From positions 620,001 to 684,000 of the forward strand of contig JAIVFH010000003.1 of assembly GCA_025765595.1 (NCBI GenBank): DNA of 64,000 nucleotides. Reading direction: 5' to 3'. Under the pieces are notes generated by a model that saw only the letters and a list, made by a program, of their open reading frames with translations, did not search any database and was not told the DNA's origin. Of this stretch, positions 1 to 12,041 are shown in pieces (the stretch's first letter is position 1; every line of letters begins with the position of its first letter). The stretch is from Obelidium mucronatum. Its lineage: Eukaryota > Chytridiomycota > Chytridiomycetes > Chytridiales > Chytriomycetaceae. The position numbers and the translations under genes are program-made.

Positions 1-302
1 TTCTGCATAGTCATACAGTTCAGCATAATTTTGTATTCAATTTTACCAATCCGGAACACACGTTATTTAAAGAAATGGCTGGTCTACGGAAGGTTTGTCA
101 ATTTTTACTGTCGTTTTGTATAGCGGTCGTTTTGTATAGTAGGGCGCTGAACTTTTTGCTTTCATTATTGTAGACTGGGTATTTCAACATTAAAGAGGCA
201 GGATCGAATGAAGAATGGGAATTACATTTAAAACAGTCACGAGAACGAACGTACGACTGTTTGGTTTTTTTAAAAAATGTGTTTTAGCATTAATTTTTTT
301 TT

Positions 303-1554
303 TTGTTCAGCAATTTTTTTGGATACCTAGTTCGTGCATCTGACCTACGGAACTTTATCCAACAGCGTATGGCCATGATTGTGGCGAGCCGGAAACTACC
401 CCTTGTGCTTGACTTGGATGATACCCTGGTTCGAATGATTGGTAATGAGGAAGGTCGATATGTCCCACCGCAACAGGCCCTTCAAGGTTGGTTTTTTTTT
501 TTTTTTTTGGTTGTGTGTGTCCCTCGAAAATGTCAAACTCCTAAAACTTGCCCCCAATATCAAGTACCGGAACGAGTTCGAACTCTCACTGATGGCAGAC
601 GAGTCGTTCTCACAGAGCGAGTGGAAGAATTCCTTCAATGGGCCCAGCGATACTTTGAAATCTCAGTTTGCAGTGTAGGAGACCAGCCGTACGTTGATAT
701 GGTGATTGGAGTGCTAGATCCACAACGATCCAATATTCGAGGGCAAGGGTATAGCGCCCGAGCCGAGTTCATGCATATTCAAGGAACTTCCATGTCCAAA
801 CGGCCGCCCAAAGACTTGGACTCATTATTTGTATTTCCACAAAAGTCATTGGACCCAACGGGGCTCTTTTGTGGACCTTTTGTGGATCCGTTGGTTATCG
901 ATGATAATGTTGGAATGTGGCCTGTGGAGCAGCAAGACAATATTATTGTTTGTATTTTTTATTATTATTTTTCACTTGGGTGGTTTGGTTTTAAGCTTAT
1001 GCAATCTTTTTTTTCCTCCTTCTTCTTATCTTGCACAGGTTGTGCGTGAACAGAAGGGTGCCAAGGTGTGGAACGTGCAACTCTTTCCTCACGTCCAAAC
1101 GGTGCTACAAAGTGTACATACCGAGTTTTTTAAGCAACTTGACAATTGGGATCATAAAAATGCCGGTCCTGCGAATTTGGGTCCATCGTCTCGTCAGATT
1201 TACAAGGAATTCTTGAGGAATGAATATGCCCGGCGAATGGCTGAACCTGTTGCCACCATGACAATACAACAGCAGCAACAACATCCACAACAGCAATCAT
1301 TAGGAGGAGGAATGTCCATATCCCCTCCACCTGTTGCGGCTGCTGCTCTTCGTGCAACTCCGTCTAGTATACCTGTTGTTGTAGGGCCCCCTGCTGCCTC
1401 TGACATTGGAATCTCGGGGTTGGCATCGTTGGTTTCACCGCTAATACATTCACTTCAGCAACATCATGGCGGAGGAGGAACAGGGGTCTCATCTATAGCA
1501 GTCAATCCAGTGGCCTCGCCGCTAGTTGGCACCTTCACTTTACCAGATGATTGA
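303..1554 (+). CDS. FCP1-type (NIF/HAD) protein phosphatase
   Basis: Resembles the catalytic domain of RNA polymerase II CTD phosphatases. Three exons join in frame: up to 486, 565-947 and 1039-1554. The HAD nucleophile motif LDLDDTLV follows a basic KLP stretch, and a distal VIDDN motif supplies the second acidic pair, so the phosphatase should be active. The third exon is rich in Q, G, S and P and shows no BRCT domain, unlike classical FCP1. A splice acceptor-like TTGTTCAG at 303-310 and the lack of a good upstream start suggest the true first exon lies further left. The first methionine after that site is at 369. An AATAAA lies about 12 nt after the stop. It converges on the kinase gene with about 70 bp between stops. 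Family assignment is firm; the orthologue is not. Confidence 0.75.
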
Positions 1555-1624
1555 TGTTTGTTTTAAATAAAAGTTTATAAACAGGGATATATAGAAATAT
1601 TTATATTTGTTTTCATATATTTTT

Positions 1625-4590
1625 CTAATATTTGGCAAGCCGATAATCATCCAAAAGCTCCAGCAGCCGGCGTCGACGTGAATAATCAGCAATCCCCAAT
1701 CGTTCGCCGAAATCCCGTTCAGTCAGGGTCAGTAATGTTTTACCGTCAATCTGCAACTCTAAAAAAAACATATATATGTGGGGGATTAATAAAAAAAAAA
1801 TCCCAAAGAATAAAAATATAAACTTAATAGACACAATACCTTTGCATTTCACAACAGTTTCACCGCCTTCCCCCATCATAATCAACCACATGACTGTCTC
1901 CTCAACATCCCACAACATTGCGTGTTTGCTACCAGGCAGCAAGAACTCTGCTGGCGGCAACGAATGGGGTCTCGCTGCCGCGTCCAAACCGGTTGGAGGA
2001 CGTAGCTGGGTGGACTGAGAGGATGACAATTGCTGTTGCTGCTGCTGCTGTTGCTGTTGTTGCAGATTTGACAGTGATAACCCTTTCTTGGCAAAGTTCT
2101 GCGGGTGCAATTGTTGTTGGATGTTGTTGAGGGTCGGAATTGAGCCGCCTTGCGAACTCATGCGGCCCGTCGCGAGTGATGGAGATGGCGCTTGGGACTG
2201 TGGGTAGGCGAATGGGTTGTACACGTTTTGTTGTTGTTGTTGTTGCTGCTGTTGCTGCTGCTGCTGTAACAGTTGTTGTTGCTGCTGCTGTTGTTGTTGG
2301 TAATGGAACGATTGTTGATATCCACTATTGTTAAGTATAGGTGCAGATGCAGAAGTTGGAGAACTTTGGGGGGGCAATGACCGCTGAAGCCCAAGCATGT
2401 TATCCAACGGCTGGTTGGCAGGAGATGGGGTGATTGGTGTAGATGGATTCGGCACAGGGATGGCTCCATTCTGGATCAATTGCGTGTTGTTATTATTGGC
2501 AAGGAACCCTTCCATTCGCGGGTCTCTCATGACAAGCGGTGAGGGAGGAGGAGGGAGTGGGACTTGTGAGTAAATCGAGTTGTAATCAGCTTCTGCTTTT
2601 GCCTTTTCCAATACTCGAGTCATGTCTCTGAATGTAGGCCTCCTTTCCGGGTTTTGGTCCCAACCGGCTTCAATTATCGATCGTATCGATTGTGGAACGT
2701 CATGGGAAAGAGAAAGTTCAGGTCGGCGACCAGATTGGACAAGGGAAATCACATTTTGCATGATTGGAATGATGGCTTCATAGGATATGCAATATGGCCC
2801 CGCCCATGAGAAAATTTCTGTCATGACGATTGTGAAAGCATAGACGTCTCCAGGTTTTGAAATCTACATTCAATCAATTAAAAAAAGAAAAAAACACTGG
2901 TGGAAGTAGAAGGAGGTATTACCAACGCATTCATGTCAAACAACTCAGGAGCCATCCACAAAGGGGTACCCATTCCTCCATTGACTGTCATTGATCCCAT
3001 GGAAATGGCGGCCTGTAGTTTAAGACCACGAATGGCCCCACCACTGAACTCACTCGAGCCATCTGGTGCTCCAGCTCCAGAGGAACCAGTCCAAAACGTC
3101 GAGTCCATGCCTAAACTCTTGACATGAGCAAACCCAAAATCGCAAACCTTGGCCCTCAAAAATACACCAGAATCATCCAATAACACATTCAAGGCCTTCA
3201 AATCTCGATGAACCATGTTAAGGGTGTCATGTAAATAACCCATTGCATGAGAAACATCGCGAGCAATTCGAATGCGTTGCGCCAACGCCGGCATTGGAGC
3301 TGATTCAATGTACGATTTCAAACATCCAAGAGGTAATAATTCCATCACCAAACCAAGACCAAGTCCCTCTTCGATCATTACTCCAAACAGGCGAACAGCA
3401 TTTGGATGAACAATCCGACTCATAATTTCAGCTTCCTTGATGACTGCTTCACGTTGCTGCTTTGTGAGATGTTTAACGGATATAATCTTGACAGCCACAT
3501 TGTTTCCAGCATATGTTGCTCGTCGGACAAACCCTGACGTCCCTGCACCAAGTTTACCATTAGGGGTCAGGTCGATTTTCAATGCTGTTGCTGGGATAAT
3601 AAATCCAGGAGGTAAACTGGATTTTGCAGCAGTAGTAGTACTGTTTCGACTGTTGTCAATTGGCGGAAAAGGCTTATCTCCATTTGAAACTGAGAGCTTG
3701 TGGTTTGAAGGGACTTTCGTGACAGTCGCTGTTTTCCTCACATCAATCCCCTGCTGTTGCAGTCCCAAGATGTAATCCAAGTCCGCGGAACACATTTTAT
3801 CCATCATTATACCCATTTGATCACCAGTGCTGCGTTCCAAAGTGACCATATTCCCACTAACAGACAAAAACCTTGCGTCTACTTTAAAAGAGCCTGATAA
3901 GTCAGTCCATACACGAAGCGGTAGTTTAGTAACTGGGACTGATGCTGCGGGCTTCGCTGACGGGGGTAACGGTGGTTGACTCTTTGAAGAATCCGTCGTT
4001 GTCCCGGTTGGGTGTTGAGGAATCTTTTCATATTGTTGGGAAAAGGTCTTGTCGTTCAATGTAGTCAAAATCCTTTTGCTGATTGTTCGGACTGTAAGGG
4101 TGGGGGTGGATAGAGCACTATAAATAAGGGGGGCAAAGCCAGCAAAGAGCACTCCCAAGCCGCTTACTGTTTAACGCAGCATCCTGAACTTCGTCGTTTT
4201 CAAAGTAGAACGATTTAAGTGTATCAAGGGCTGGCATGAGATTGGAACTTGCGTGTTTGAAGGCAGGAAATGAACCAGCTCGTAACAACGCATCAACAAC
4301 AAGCAACGCCTAAATTGTCACAGGAAATAAGAAAATAACCTGCCCCGAATTGCATAATATTAACGTACTTTGTAGACTTGCTTCCAATTGCGCGCTGCCG
4401 GATCATGCATTCGCTTCTCAAGAACCTCCATAATCTGCACACATTTTACCCTACAAAAGCATAGCACTCGTTTCAGAAGAATAAAAGCATTGATCAAACG
4501 GATCAAAGAGGCTTACGGATCAGAAGCTTCTTTAACGAGTGCCGCCAATTCTGTTGCAGATAGAGAAGCCGTGTCATTCGACGTGGCCAT
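1625..4590 (-). CDS. ENTH-SHD1-protein kinase-SAM multidomain protein
   Basis: Six exons: 4590-4517, 4450-4369, 4309-4168, 4091-2923, 2863-1840 and 1758-1625, giving about 874 aa. Residues 1-130 match an ENTH domain (EIMEVLEKR-like core, WKQVYKALLVVD, LKSFYF). About 160-215 matches the Sla1 homology 1 domain (RVWTDLSGSFKVDARFL). Residues of about 270-530 form a TKL-like kinase with G-loop GAGTSGFV, VAVK lysine, HRDLKALN, DFG and MAPE, all intact. A poly-Q/P linker follows, then a C-terminal SAM domain split by the last intron. ENTH and SHD1 belong to clathrin adaptors, so a membrane-associated signalling role at endocytic sites is inferred. The architecture is unusual but every splice keeps frame. 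The closest logic is yeast Sla1, whose SHD1 and SHD2 (a SAM fold) occur together. Confidence 0.85.
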
Positions 4591-4680
4591 CCTAATAAGA
4601 GACTTGTTACTACATATTCCAATTCGCGATGATTTACAAACGTTGCTTTGGCCGTTGCCTCGCTGAATGTGGACATGTTT

Positions 4681-7484
4681 CTATTTTGCAAGTTTATTTT
4701 TGACTTTCAGCGTCTCAATTGTGCTTTCAACGTCATCATCTGAGCCTACAAAAGTAACAAGTAGCGTTCGCCCCGTTTCGAGCAAATCGATTGAATCTCG
4801 CTTCAAGCACCATCGCCCGTATTCAGGTGCTGTCAAGATTTTTGTGACAATAGAAACGCCATTTGCTGCGGCAACCGCGCTGTTGCCGGTATCACTCGCT
4901 CCATGAATTGCTTCTCGTATACTTGAAAATGTTTGTTCAACTGAGAGATACTCATGCAATGCTTGATGATTCCGCCCTGCTTGTGGAGGTTTTTGGGGCG
5001 TTGGCAAGTCAACAAAGACAACGCGTGAGCTGATTTTCTCTTTTGTATTCGCAATCGTGCATTCGATCGAAAAGATGTATATCAGTGTCGATTTTGAGAC
5101 GGAGTAGGAATACAAAGCGTGAATTCGGTGTGATTTCGCTTCAAGTCGATCTTGGAGACTGCAGAATGCCTCGAATGAGTCCACGTTGACAGAAAGTGGT
5201 TCTGGCTTAATTTGCAGAGATTGTTTGCTGCTGTTGCTGATATTTAGGCTAGTTTCTTGTTTGGCAAGCAGGTCGTAGGCTGCTCAAGAAAGCAAAGATT
5301 AGACTATGCAGTGCGTAAATTTCTCCGCGAGTAAACCTTTTTCTTTACAGCATTCAATGCAAGTAAATCGGATACTAGCTGATGAGTAGATTGTTTGATT
5401 TTGAATCGATGAGAAAATGCCCTTCACGGATTGTTTGAAGAGACCTTGTTTCTGTTGTAATATCCCCTCTTTCCCCTTTAAAAGAAAAATAATTAAATAT
5501 CAGATTTCCCCAAGTTGTTTACTCTTACACTGGTATCGTTGCCAAGGACGAGAACGCAAAAGTTCACGCCATCTTTGCAAGACTCCACAGACTGACGCAC
5601 ACAACCATTATACAAGTCCTGAGGCCCAAAAAACACTTTATCGAAGAGAAAGTTGATGGATTTCTGTTCTGCCGCCTTGATTGTGATGCCACATTCTCCT
5701 AGCGGGAGCACAAGTGATTTCCTGTCCACAGTTCCAGCTACCATACAAACACTCTCAAGTCCACCCCGGAGATTATTGACACGGTTTGTTAAAAGCCTGA
5801 TCGTTCTGGAGTAAACCAGAAGTGTATCCTGGGTGGAACGATTTCTTTCTTCTGCTCTAAGTAGTCGTTCAACAATTGGTTTTAAAGCCTCCGAGCTTGT
5901 TCGAAACAATTTTCTAAGCAAAGCACTAGTATCCATCTTGAATTGAGAGTATTCGCTTCTCATTTTGTGAAGTTCCGCTATGACCGTTAAACTTGAGATG
6001 CTGCGCTTACGTCGCCAATTTTCCAACTCATCGATTCGTAAATGTAGATTTGAAACCGTGCAAGCGAGTTTTCCAATCTGCACATCTTTTTGCTGTAGAA
6101 TACGAGTGGACAGCTCCGGCAGCACATCCAAACGCGTCATTCTCATCGAATGATACTCCGATTCGATTCTCTTGAATGAATCCTTTTGATTCAACAGTTC
6201 CGCGTTGGTTTCCACCAAAGCCTTATCCCGTTGGCCATTTTCTTCCCTCTGATGGGCCAATTCCAGTCTCAAACTCAAAACCAAACGCTCAAGTTCTTTC
6301 TTCTCTTGTTCTAGCTTTGCAATTGTTTCTTGGCTCGATTCCAATTTCTTTTCCAAATTGCCTATCCGCCAATTCACAGTATTTGCGGTAGACGATTTTG
6401 CCGCCTCATCAGGAAACAAGCAAATCGCACTGTCATCCTTTCCAGTCAATGCAAATTGATCAGCAGTCTCCTCCAGGTCTAAATCAATGCTCTTGTTTTT
6501 CGGAGTGCTCTCCCAGTACCCCAACCTTTCTTGCTCAGATTCTTCGCTAAGAGACCGCTTTATCCGCGCCTTGTCTGCCCCTAATACCTGCATCGTTTTT
6601 TCCACGTCAAAAGAATAATCTCTCAACACTTGCACAATTTTTTCCCGTGATGGATCCTCCAGACCTCCATGTTGCGTAGTCCTCAACGCATTCTGAATCG
6701 TCAACACCGCGTCCCTCACTTCTGGAATACATTGTTCCAATTCAATCGACATGGGGTTCCACGTACACGTTTTCCTGTCGTAACTGTATCGAACGTGTCG
6801 CACTACCGGAAATTGCTGCCAGAGAATCATTTGGTTGGATATTGGATCATAGCAGTGCGAGGAGTTGGGGAAAGTGTGTATATCCAGGTAGGGAAGATCA
6901 ATCGTCATTTCTGTCTCGGAAGCAGCAGTGTCAGGTAATAGTTGCCGTTGACCAATACCACAATCTTTTCTTTTTTTGGAGAGAAAATAGCCGCCGTCTC
7001 GAATCCAAGAATCAGGAATAGGGGCTGGGGCTTGATTCTTTTTTTTTTCGATCGACTTAATCCGTTTGAAAGAACACAAATGACACCACACCTGCTTATT
7101 CCAATCCACATAGTACCATTCCAATGATTCAACTTGAAAGCAAGTAAAACTCTTCCCCGAGCTGGTATGAAAAGTATCGGTTTCGATAATATTCCAGTTG
7201 ACTGGCATGTGCTGTCCACCAACAACCATGGACGCAGAACCTGCTTCCCCATTACTATTTGGCTCACTTGCAATAAAACCCGCGTCGTTCACTTCCACTG
7301 AAACCTCAAAGAGCTCCTGCTGTTCTGGAGTGAGTTCATTCTCCTTGTGTTCTTTGGCTTCTTCGAGTGCCCTTAAGCGTTCCCGCTCTTGCTCTTGAAG
7401 CAATAAAAGTCGCGACTTTTCTTCCACCAATCGCCGTTCTTCAATCTCTTGCTCCTTGCGCGCTGTTGAGGCGGCCCCACCCAT
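4681..7484 (-). CDS. kinesin-14-like protein with degenerate motor domain
   Basis: Three exons (7484-5529, 5475-5337, 5279-4681) encode about 897 aa. The start MGGAAS fits an N-myristoylation pattern. A WW-like region (EWYYVDWNKQVW) and a long coiled coil precede a C-terminal kinesin-like motor, the order used by kinesin-14. Motor landmarks can be aligned: neck-like RLLTNRVNNLRG, FLFDKVF, a P-loop reading GNDTSGKE across the first intron, IECCKEKAYDLL for the usual EIYNE-DLL, and a terminal LLVTFVG strand. The P-loop Ser/Thr after lysine is Glu, SSRSH is not recognisable, and DLAGSE reads DLPTPQ. ATP hydrolysis is therefore unlikely. Function is inferred to resemble non-catalytic motor-homology proteins such as Vik1. 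A divergent but active motor cannot be excluded. Confidence 0.7.
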
Positions 7485-8135
7485 CAGATTTACAGATAAA
7501 AAAAAAGAATCCCCTTTGTTTTATTCCGTCAACAGCAGTTAACATAAAAAAAAAACTTTAAGAAGAAAAAAAGTCAGCCACTGGGCGTGGAAACACCGGC
7601 GGTTAATGAAAAACTTTCAACCAAAACGCACCAAACCAGTATGGCCAACACAAAAAAGTAACGGGTACTAAAGATACGGAAACCATCAGAGAAGAGCCGC
7701 CGGCTCTGGAATCTATCTGGCACAATCCTCTGGCAATAAAAGTCGCGTCTTTTCTCCACCAATCGCCGTTCTTCAATCTCTTGCTCCTTCCGTGCTGTTG
7801 AGGCGGCCCCACCCATCAGATTCACAGAAAAAAAGAATCCCCTTTGTTTATTCCGCCAACAGCAGTTACATAAAAACTTAAAAAAAAATCTTGGGAAAAT
7901 AAAGACGGAAAAAAAAACAGCGTCAACCACTGGGCGTGGAAACACCGGCGGTACCCGAGTCAATCGCTCTACCGTCATCTGAACTGCCATCTGCTGTTAA
8001 AACGGCTTTATGCAGCGGACTTCCAGCTTCAGATGCTGGCGTAATAGCTGGTGACTTCTCTTTCGACTTGAAATGAAAAACTTTTCAACCAAAAACGCAC
8101 CGAAAATGGCCAAAGAAAAAAAGTAACAAGTACAA
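7405..8135. repeat. imperfect local tandem duplication spanning an intergenic region
   Basis: The stretch around 7410-7667 (N-terminal codons of the kinesin-like gene, its 5-prime flank, and a fragment of the neighbour's 3-prime end) recurs at about 7740-8133. Shared blocks include the MGGAASTARK coding segment (7484 and about 7815) and a CACTGGGCGTGG block (7579 and 7929). A third is the start of the last SAPS intron (7605 and 8070). The proximal copy lacks about 115 bp covering most of the last SAPS exon. Offsets vary from 332 to 464 bp through indels. This puts broken copies of the beginning of one gene and the end of the other between the two intact genes. Confidence 0.85.
7735..7818 (-). 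pseudogene. broken copy of the kinesin-like gene 5-prime end
   Basis: On the minus strand this encodes the same first roughly 20 residues as the intact gene starting at 7484 (MGGAASTARK, then EQEIEERRL). It then departs from the coiled-coil sequence and runs into unrelated codons and a stop. It is a by-product of the tandem duplication and is unlikely to be translated usefully. Its duplicated upstream sequence could still act as a second promoter for the intact gene. Confidence 0.7.
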
Positions 8136-11100
8136 ACCACCATCGATTCAACATCCGATTGATCCACAGACGAAGCATCTGCTTTGCTATCGTCGTCAAA
8201 ACTGACAAAAGAAACCTTGTCCGGAAACGGATTGTCCTGCAAGCACAACACCCTCAAAGTGTTAACTTTGGACATGAATTGAAAAAAAAAATGTGAGAGA
8301 GTCGTTTCTCACCACATCGAATCCTGTTTCGTCCAACAAAAGTTCATCTTGAATAGCTTCTCCAAGTCCTTCATCTTCATCTTCGTCAGACTCGTCGCCA
8401 AGAAGCCCTCGATCCGGGAAATCATTCACAATCGATTGACAAATAAAACGCGCCATCTTCAACACATCAAAAAAGCCCTAAATTAACACACCAACGAACT
8501 CCAAAATAAAAAAACAATAATCCTTACTTGGTCACTGGCAACATCGCCACCATCCGCCGTCAAAGAATCACTTCCCTTCCCCACTTCATCTTCCTCTTCA
8601 TCGGATTCATTATTGGGTGCAGGGGCACTATGATGTAGACCGCCACCCAATTCTTTTTTTGGAGGAGGTGCGGCTCCAAGCGGCGGCATATCAGTCTCAT
8701 CAATTTTCCCAAAGTTGGCTGCAGTTTGTCCAGTGTGTGTTGGACGTACACCACCCAACGCTTGACGATCGCGATCTTTTGTCTCTTTCAGGACACCAGA
8801 AAGATATTCTTGCCAGTCATCCGAGTTGATTAAATCTAGATTTAACCATTTGTAAGATAACCAACCAACCAACCCTATACCCCCCTCTCCCCCACCTCAA
8901 ATAAAAAAAAAACAATAAAAAGATGTTTACCAACAACTTCTGCCCCGAAATCGTCCAAACACTTTTCAACAAGTTTCGTAACTTCATCCGAGATATACGT
9001 CAAATGTCCCATATATCCCAACCGCACTCCTTTTGGCTGCTCCACTTCGAAATCATTTCGGCGTTGGGCTTCTGTGATCCTTACTGTCAGCCTGCCTTCC
9101 ACCAGAATCTTTTGGAAAAAAATGGAGGGGAAAAAAAGGGGTGTGTTAAACCACGCCTTCCAAAAAAAAAAAAAAAAACGTCAAACAGGCCAACACTGTA
9201 CCGAAACAACCAGCTTCTTAAACACCACAGAAACGTCCTTCATTTTCTCCTCCAGTGGACTCAACACCCCTTCTTGCCCAGGCGGCGGTAGAATCTCTGC
9301 ACCATCTGGTCCCACCGGTGCGAAATTCGAGCTTTGAGACGTAAATGAATACGTGTTAAATACTTTGGCAATCATGTCATAGACTACACTATGCAAAAAG
9401 TTATTCCATGGGAATTGAAAGAACAAGGACTATCCAAAAAAAAAATGAAACGTTGTATCAGTACCACTCCATAAAAAAAAAAACTACCGCAAAAACAAAT
9501 AAAAAACAAACCAGACACATTGGCAACACTTTCGAATTCACCAATAATTCACTAATCAATGTCAATTCATCAGCAACATTTCTCGCTGTCCCATCATCAC
9601 CGTCATTCTTTTTCACCAAAGAAATCCCTTCAATCCCTGAACTCAGTCCTTCCATCCCTCCGGCGGCGGCGGCGGCGGCACTGGCTTCAACTTCTCCTGT
9701 TGCAGAGCCTTCAACAGCTCCACCACTACTGGTCGCTGGCGCAGAAGATGCAGCAGCTCCAGCATCATTCGCAACAGACGTTCGCTCTGGTTTCTGGCCA
9801 CCACCACCATCCACTATTGCTGCTACTTCATCCTCTTCTGGTGGATCCCCAAATACAAGCCGCTCAAATAACGGAGACGAGAAATAGAGGTACTGCAAAT
9901 GAAGAATTTCTGCAAAGAGTTCACATGTACGTAGACGCTCGCTTCCAAGTGGAGTAATTCGACCTAATGTGGTATCGGCGGGTTGCTGAAATAGGAAGAG
10001 TGAATTAACAATAAGAAAAAAAGACCCCCGACGACAAAATGAAAGGTGTTCCCAAACCATATTCCTCGGATGCTCCATCAAAATACTGAAATCTTCCACC
10101 TTCTCTCCAATGACCTTCAACAAATCATTTAAATCCACAGACAAACTCTTCATCTTTTCTGTAGAGGGTAAAATCCCAAAATCTCCCGCTTGAGATGATT
10201 GTAATAACTGCGTTTGAAATTGATGTTGTTGGAATTCCGCTTGTTCGATTTCACTGAATTCAAGGAAGAAAATCAGAACAGCAAAATACCCCCCGTCTTC
10301 CTCAAAATATTGGGTTTTACCTGCAGTATCGCCGAATCAGTTCAATCATGATGATGACTCCACTAGACAGGGAAGAAGACGCGTTCGGGGCACTTTTATC
10401 AAGCATATATCCGAATATCTTTCTCATCATGGCTTCACTGTTATTAAAAAAAACCGAGTATGAAATTCAATACAAGCTGTCATTTGCCTCCCTCCCCCCC
10501 AACCCCCCCACTCACAACAAACCTTTTCAATTCATCCACAAGTGAATTTCCTCCGCCTGCATTCGCTGGAGTTCCATCCTCCTGTTCTATAGGTCCAACG
10601 TTCTGGTAACTGACGGCAATAATGTCCAGCAGAGTTTGGGCTGCTGTGTTGTGCGTCTTTTTTTTTTTTTTTGTTGCCCAAAACCATGACAGTTAGCAAC
10701 ACCAAACAAAAACAAAAAAAAAAGACTTCCAAGAAGAATCCCAAAAAACGCATACCTCAATATCTAACGTTGGATCTAACCTCTCCACTAACGATGGAAT
10801 AAGACCTTGCTGACTTAACCACTACCGCAAAAAAAAAAAGAAACGAAGGAAGGAAAGGAAGAGATACGATTAGATGCCGCATTCTCTCCAAAGCGTGTGT
10901 ATGCGTCGTACCAGTACTATCCCTTGTCCCTCTGGAATCTCCTCCAAACTAATAATTTTCAGTAATAATTCAGCAATGGAAGAGTTGCCGACATGAACCA
11001 GAATATTGGGAATAGATTTCACTTGTGATTTTACAAATTCAACCATCTATTTTTTTTTTTTTGGCGTACTGTGTGTGAAACAAAAAAAAAGTATAAAAAG

Positions 11101-11726
11101 AACGCGGACTTACATCTCCAGCCTTCTTTTGCATCAATATCCCATTAACTTTCGAAAAGTAACTCGCTTGAAGTGGGTGGATTGGAGCTGGTGAGTCAAG
11201 CAGAGTCCAGAATGATTCCAACAAGTTGGGTTGAGTAATGACTGCATCACTGACGGCATAAATTTCACATCCAAAAATTTCGGCTGCAAGATACGGATAC
11301 CTATTTTTTTTTAGTTGTTGTTGGTCGTTGGTGTTGAAGATACGATTAATACACATCTCAAAAAAAACCTAAGAAAACGCGTTTTTTAACTTGAATTTCT
11401 TGGTTTCGTCAGGATTTTCGGTGATGATTGTATTTAAAAGTTGCTGAAGGATTTCAGGACGACATAAGCTGTGTTTTTTTTCGCAGGCAATTGTGTGTGT
11501 TTTTTTTAAGGTTATGGTCAAAGAAGACACACACACACACCACATAAAATATACAAGAAAAACAAAAAAAAAAAAAAAGAATTTACAATTCAATCAGCTT
11601 CGAGTTATGGCTTTTGCATTCCTGTAATAACTCCTCTTCTTCAAATAGTTCTTCGAGAGTGACGCCTTCCTTCTCAAGCAGCGCGTCTACATTCGAAGCC
11701 GGATGAAAACCGAATCGCCAGAACAT
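7923..11726 (-). CDS. SAPS-domain regulatory subunit of protein phosphatase 6 (SIT4-associated)
   Basis: Fifteen small exons give about 876 aa. The start MFWRFGF at 11726, followed by [12 protein letters not shown] and NSKLIE-FLCRPE, matches the N-terminus of PPP6R/SAP proteins. Later landmarks are LAQ-like [30 protein letters not shown] and GYMGHLTYI followed by the DDWQEYL segment. Exons (minus strand): 11726-11587, 11468-11379, 11300-11114, 11046-10912, 10821-10756, 10656-10523, 10437-10321, 10253-10058, 9985-9512, 9429-9211, 9108-8931, 8835-8528, 8456-8313, 8236-8138, 8066-7923. The tail is acidic ([18 protein letters not shown]), typical of the family. It should direct PP6/SIT4 phosphatase to substrates. 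An Ala/Gly/Ser-rich insertion sits within the SAPS fold near 9650-9800. Confidence 0.88.
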
Positions 11727-12041
11727 GCTTCGTTATAGATCCTAACAGTTTTTTTTTTGGAGGGGGGGAATGAGCAGGCAGATATGGCGTCAGACCAAAG
11801 ATGAAAGCCACCAAAACAAAAAAAAACACTAGCAGGGGTATCAAAGGCTGCCCCGCTCAAATGAATCGTCTCGACCAAATTCAAAGTCACTCCTCAGTTT
11901 GTTCCTTGTCCCAGAAAACGAGACAAAAGAAAGACCGATAGTTGAGATGTTGGGCGGCTTCCTTTCGTGTATGTTGGAGTCCAGATTTGTACCTTTATTT
12001 TTAAGTAAATGCAAATAAATAAAATAACAATCTTTTACTGA

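Noticed and set aside
2030..2320. CAG/TTG repeat tract as a CRISPR or satellite array
   Set aside because: It is the poly-Q coding tract of the kinase gene on the minus strand; units are codon-sized and no spacers exist.
7574..7990. 138-aa minus-strand frame as a separate gene
   Set aside because: It is made of duplicated ends of the two neighbouring genes and has no coherent protein of its own.
9100..9180. Poly-A/T runs as integrated poly(A) tails of retroposons
   Set aside because: They fall in polypyrimidine tracts of introns before AG acceptors, a general trait of this genome.
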